36,008 nucleotides of DNA, taken from positions 1 to 36,008 of the forward strand of contig JADLIA010000161.1 in NCBI GenBank assembly GCA_020848515.1. The letters run 5' to 3'. The stretch's first letter is position 1, and each line of letters opens with the position of its first letter. The notes beneath the pieces were generated by a model. The model was given only the letters and a program-made list of their open reading frames with translations. It was not told where the DNA came from and did no database searches. Below, piece by piece: positions 35,161-36,008 of this stretch. Source of the DNA: Rubrivivax sp. (GTDB taxonomy: Bacteria; Pseudomonadota; Gammaproteobacteria; Burkholderiales; Burkholderiaceae_C). The position numbers and the translations under genes were made by a program.

Positions 35161-36008
35161 GACGTGGCCCCTGACATCGGCAGGCGGATGCGCACGGTGG
35201 TGCCGCCGCCGGGCCGCGATTGCACATCGACCCGCGCACGCCCGCCATAGGCGGTGGCGATACGCTCACGCACCTGCGCCAGGCCAAAGCCCCCGGCACC
35301 CGCCGCAGGCTCCGTCATGTCAAAGCCGACGCCGCTGTCGCTTACCGTCAACACCAGCGCATCGCCCGTGCGCCTTGCCGACACCTCGATGCGGCCGCCC
35401 TCGATGCGCGGCTCCAGGCCATGGCGAATGGCGTTCTCCACGAGTGGCTGCAGCAGCAGCGGCGGCACCGGCAGCGCGGCCAGCGCGTCGGGCAGGTCCA
35501 GCGCGACGGCCAGGCGCGGGCCCATGCGCACGGCCATCAGCGCCAGATAGTCGTCCAGGCGCGCGAACTCGGCCGCCAGCGGGTGCTGCGCGCTGCGCGA
35601 GGCCGCGAGCGTGGCGCGCAGGTAGGCGTCGAGGCGGTCGAGCATCTGCTGCGCCGCCTGCGGATCCACGCCGATCAGCGCGCGCAGATTGGCCAGGGTG
35701 TTGAACAGCATGTGCGGCTCGAGCTGGCTTTGCAGCAGCACCAGGCGCGCCTCGCCGGCGTCGCGCTCGGCGCGCGCGAGCTCGGCCGCGAGCGCCGCGG
35801 CGCGTCCGCGTGCATGAAAGAAAAAGCTGCCCACGGCGCCCGCGGTGATGGTGATCAACAGGCCGAGCTGGTCGTCGCGCGCCGAGCGCAGGTCCGCGCC
35901 GAGAAACAGGCGCCGGCCCAGGGCCTCGCCCAGCGTGAAGCCCGCGGCGATGCCGATCGCCGTGAGCAGCAGCGCGCGCCAGCCCCTGGGCCAGCCGTGG
36001 CCGCCCTC
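35157..36008 (-). CDS. LytS/AlgZ-type sensor histidine kinase (5' end beyond the window)
   Basis: The frame is open to the right edge, so the N-terminus is missing; 283 residues are visible. Two membrane segments are seen (ALLLTAIGIAAGFTLG and LLITITAGAVGSFFF). A His_kinase domain follows with LQSQLEPHMLFNTLANL, whose His is the phospho-acceptor. The ATPase domain has N-box LVENAIRHGLEP, DSGVGFD, GGFGLAQVRERI and GGGTTVRIRLP. No periplasmic sensing domain is visible in the part present. The stop overlaps the FAD enzyme start (ATGA). It should phosphorylate the LytTR regulator of the same operon. Confidence 0.92.
   Translation of the reverse strand, partial: EGGHGWPRGWRALLLTAIGIAAGFTLGEALGRRLFLGADLRSARDDQLGLLITITAGAVGSFFFHARGRAAALAAELARAERDAGEARLVLLQSQLEPHMLFNTLANLRALIGVDPQAAQQMLDRLDAYLRATLAASRSAQHPLAAEFARLDDYLALMAVRMGPRLAVALDLPDALAALPVPPLLLQPLVENAIRHGLEPRIEGGRIEVSARRTGDALVLTVSDSGVGFDMTEPAAGAGGFGLAQVRERIATAYGGRARVDVQSRPGGGTTVRIRLPMSGATS

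Overview
The window is a stretch of GC-rich chromosome from a betaproteobacterium, most likely a member of the Comamonadaceae (Burkholderiales). The grounds are the high GC content, the gene neighbourhoods (yicC next to a kinase/PP2C pair and rph-rdgB-hemW; ilvB-ilvN-ilvC-pssA-leuA; a phaC-phaA-phaB cluster; aat-bpt), and many copies of a short palindromic repeat built around a 'GCGCTTG...CAAGCGC' hairpin next to 'AGCTATC/GATAGC'. I recall such repeats from that family, but this was not checked. I saw no tRNA, rRNA, CRISPR array, prophage or intact insertion sequence. Most of the window reads as ordinary core genome.

Layout. (1) 0.1-5.7 kb: yicC (minus), then plus-strand Ser/Thr kinase, PP2C phosphatase, RNase PH, dITP/XTP pyrophosphatase and the heme chaperone hemW. 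(2) 5.7-9.0 kb: a tightly overlapping minus-strand operon with an ECF sigma factor, a single-TM DUF3619 protein, a secreted DUF3106 helical protein, an RDD membrane protein, diacylglycerol kinase and a LOG-family phosphoribohydrolase. (3) 9.1-15.7 kb: branched-chain amino acid synthesis (ilvB, ilvN, ilvC, leuA) with pssA between ilvC and leuA. leuA is preceded by what looks like a complete transcription attenuator with a Leu-containing leader peptide. ilvB has a structured leader. (4) 15.8-20.1 kb: a PBP7-type D,D-endopeptidase, then a minus-strand operon of NUDIX hydrolase, Aat and Bpt (N-degron transferases) and an IclR regulator. (5) 20.4-28.3 kb: MarR regulator, OmpA-type lipoprotein, maiA, pgeF, phaC-phaA-phaB (polyhydroxybutyrate synthesis) and dusA. 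(6) 28.3-36 kb: a 460-base region without a convincing gene, a two-gene YeeE/YedE transporter, a small membrane protein, glnS, a Pro/Tyr/His-rich secreted protein, and a three-gene operon that runs off the right edge. That operon contains a LytS-type histidine kinase, a CrtI/retinol-saturase-like FAD enzyme and a LytTR response regulator.

The most interesting items are: the FAD enzyme placed between a sensor kinase and its response regulator with 4-base overlaps on both sides; the sigma/DUF3619/DUF3106 operon, which has the layout of an envelope-sensing sigma/anti-sigma/sensor system; the palindromic repeat family, which is found between genes and also appears in frame inside pgeF, glnS and the LytTR regulator and forms the rph-rdgB junction; the leuA attenuator; and several genes whose -10-like box sits 6-9 bases before the start codon, suggesting leaderless mRNAs.
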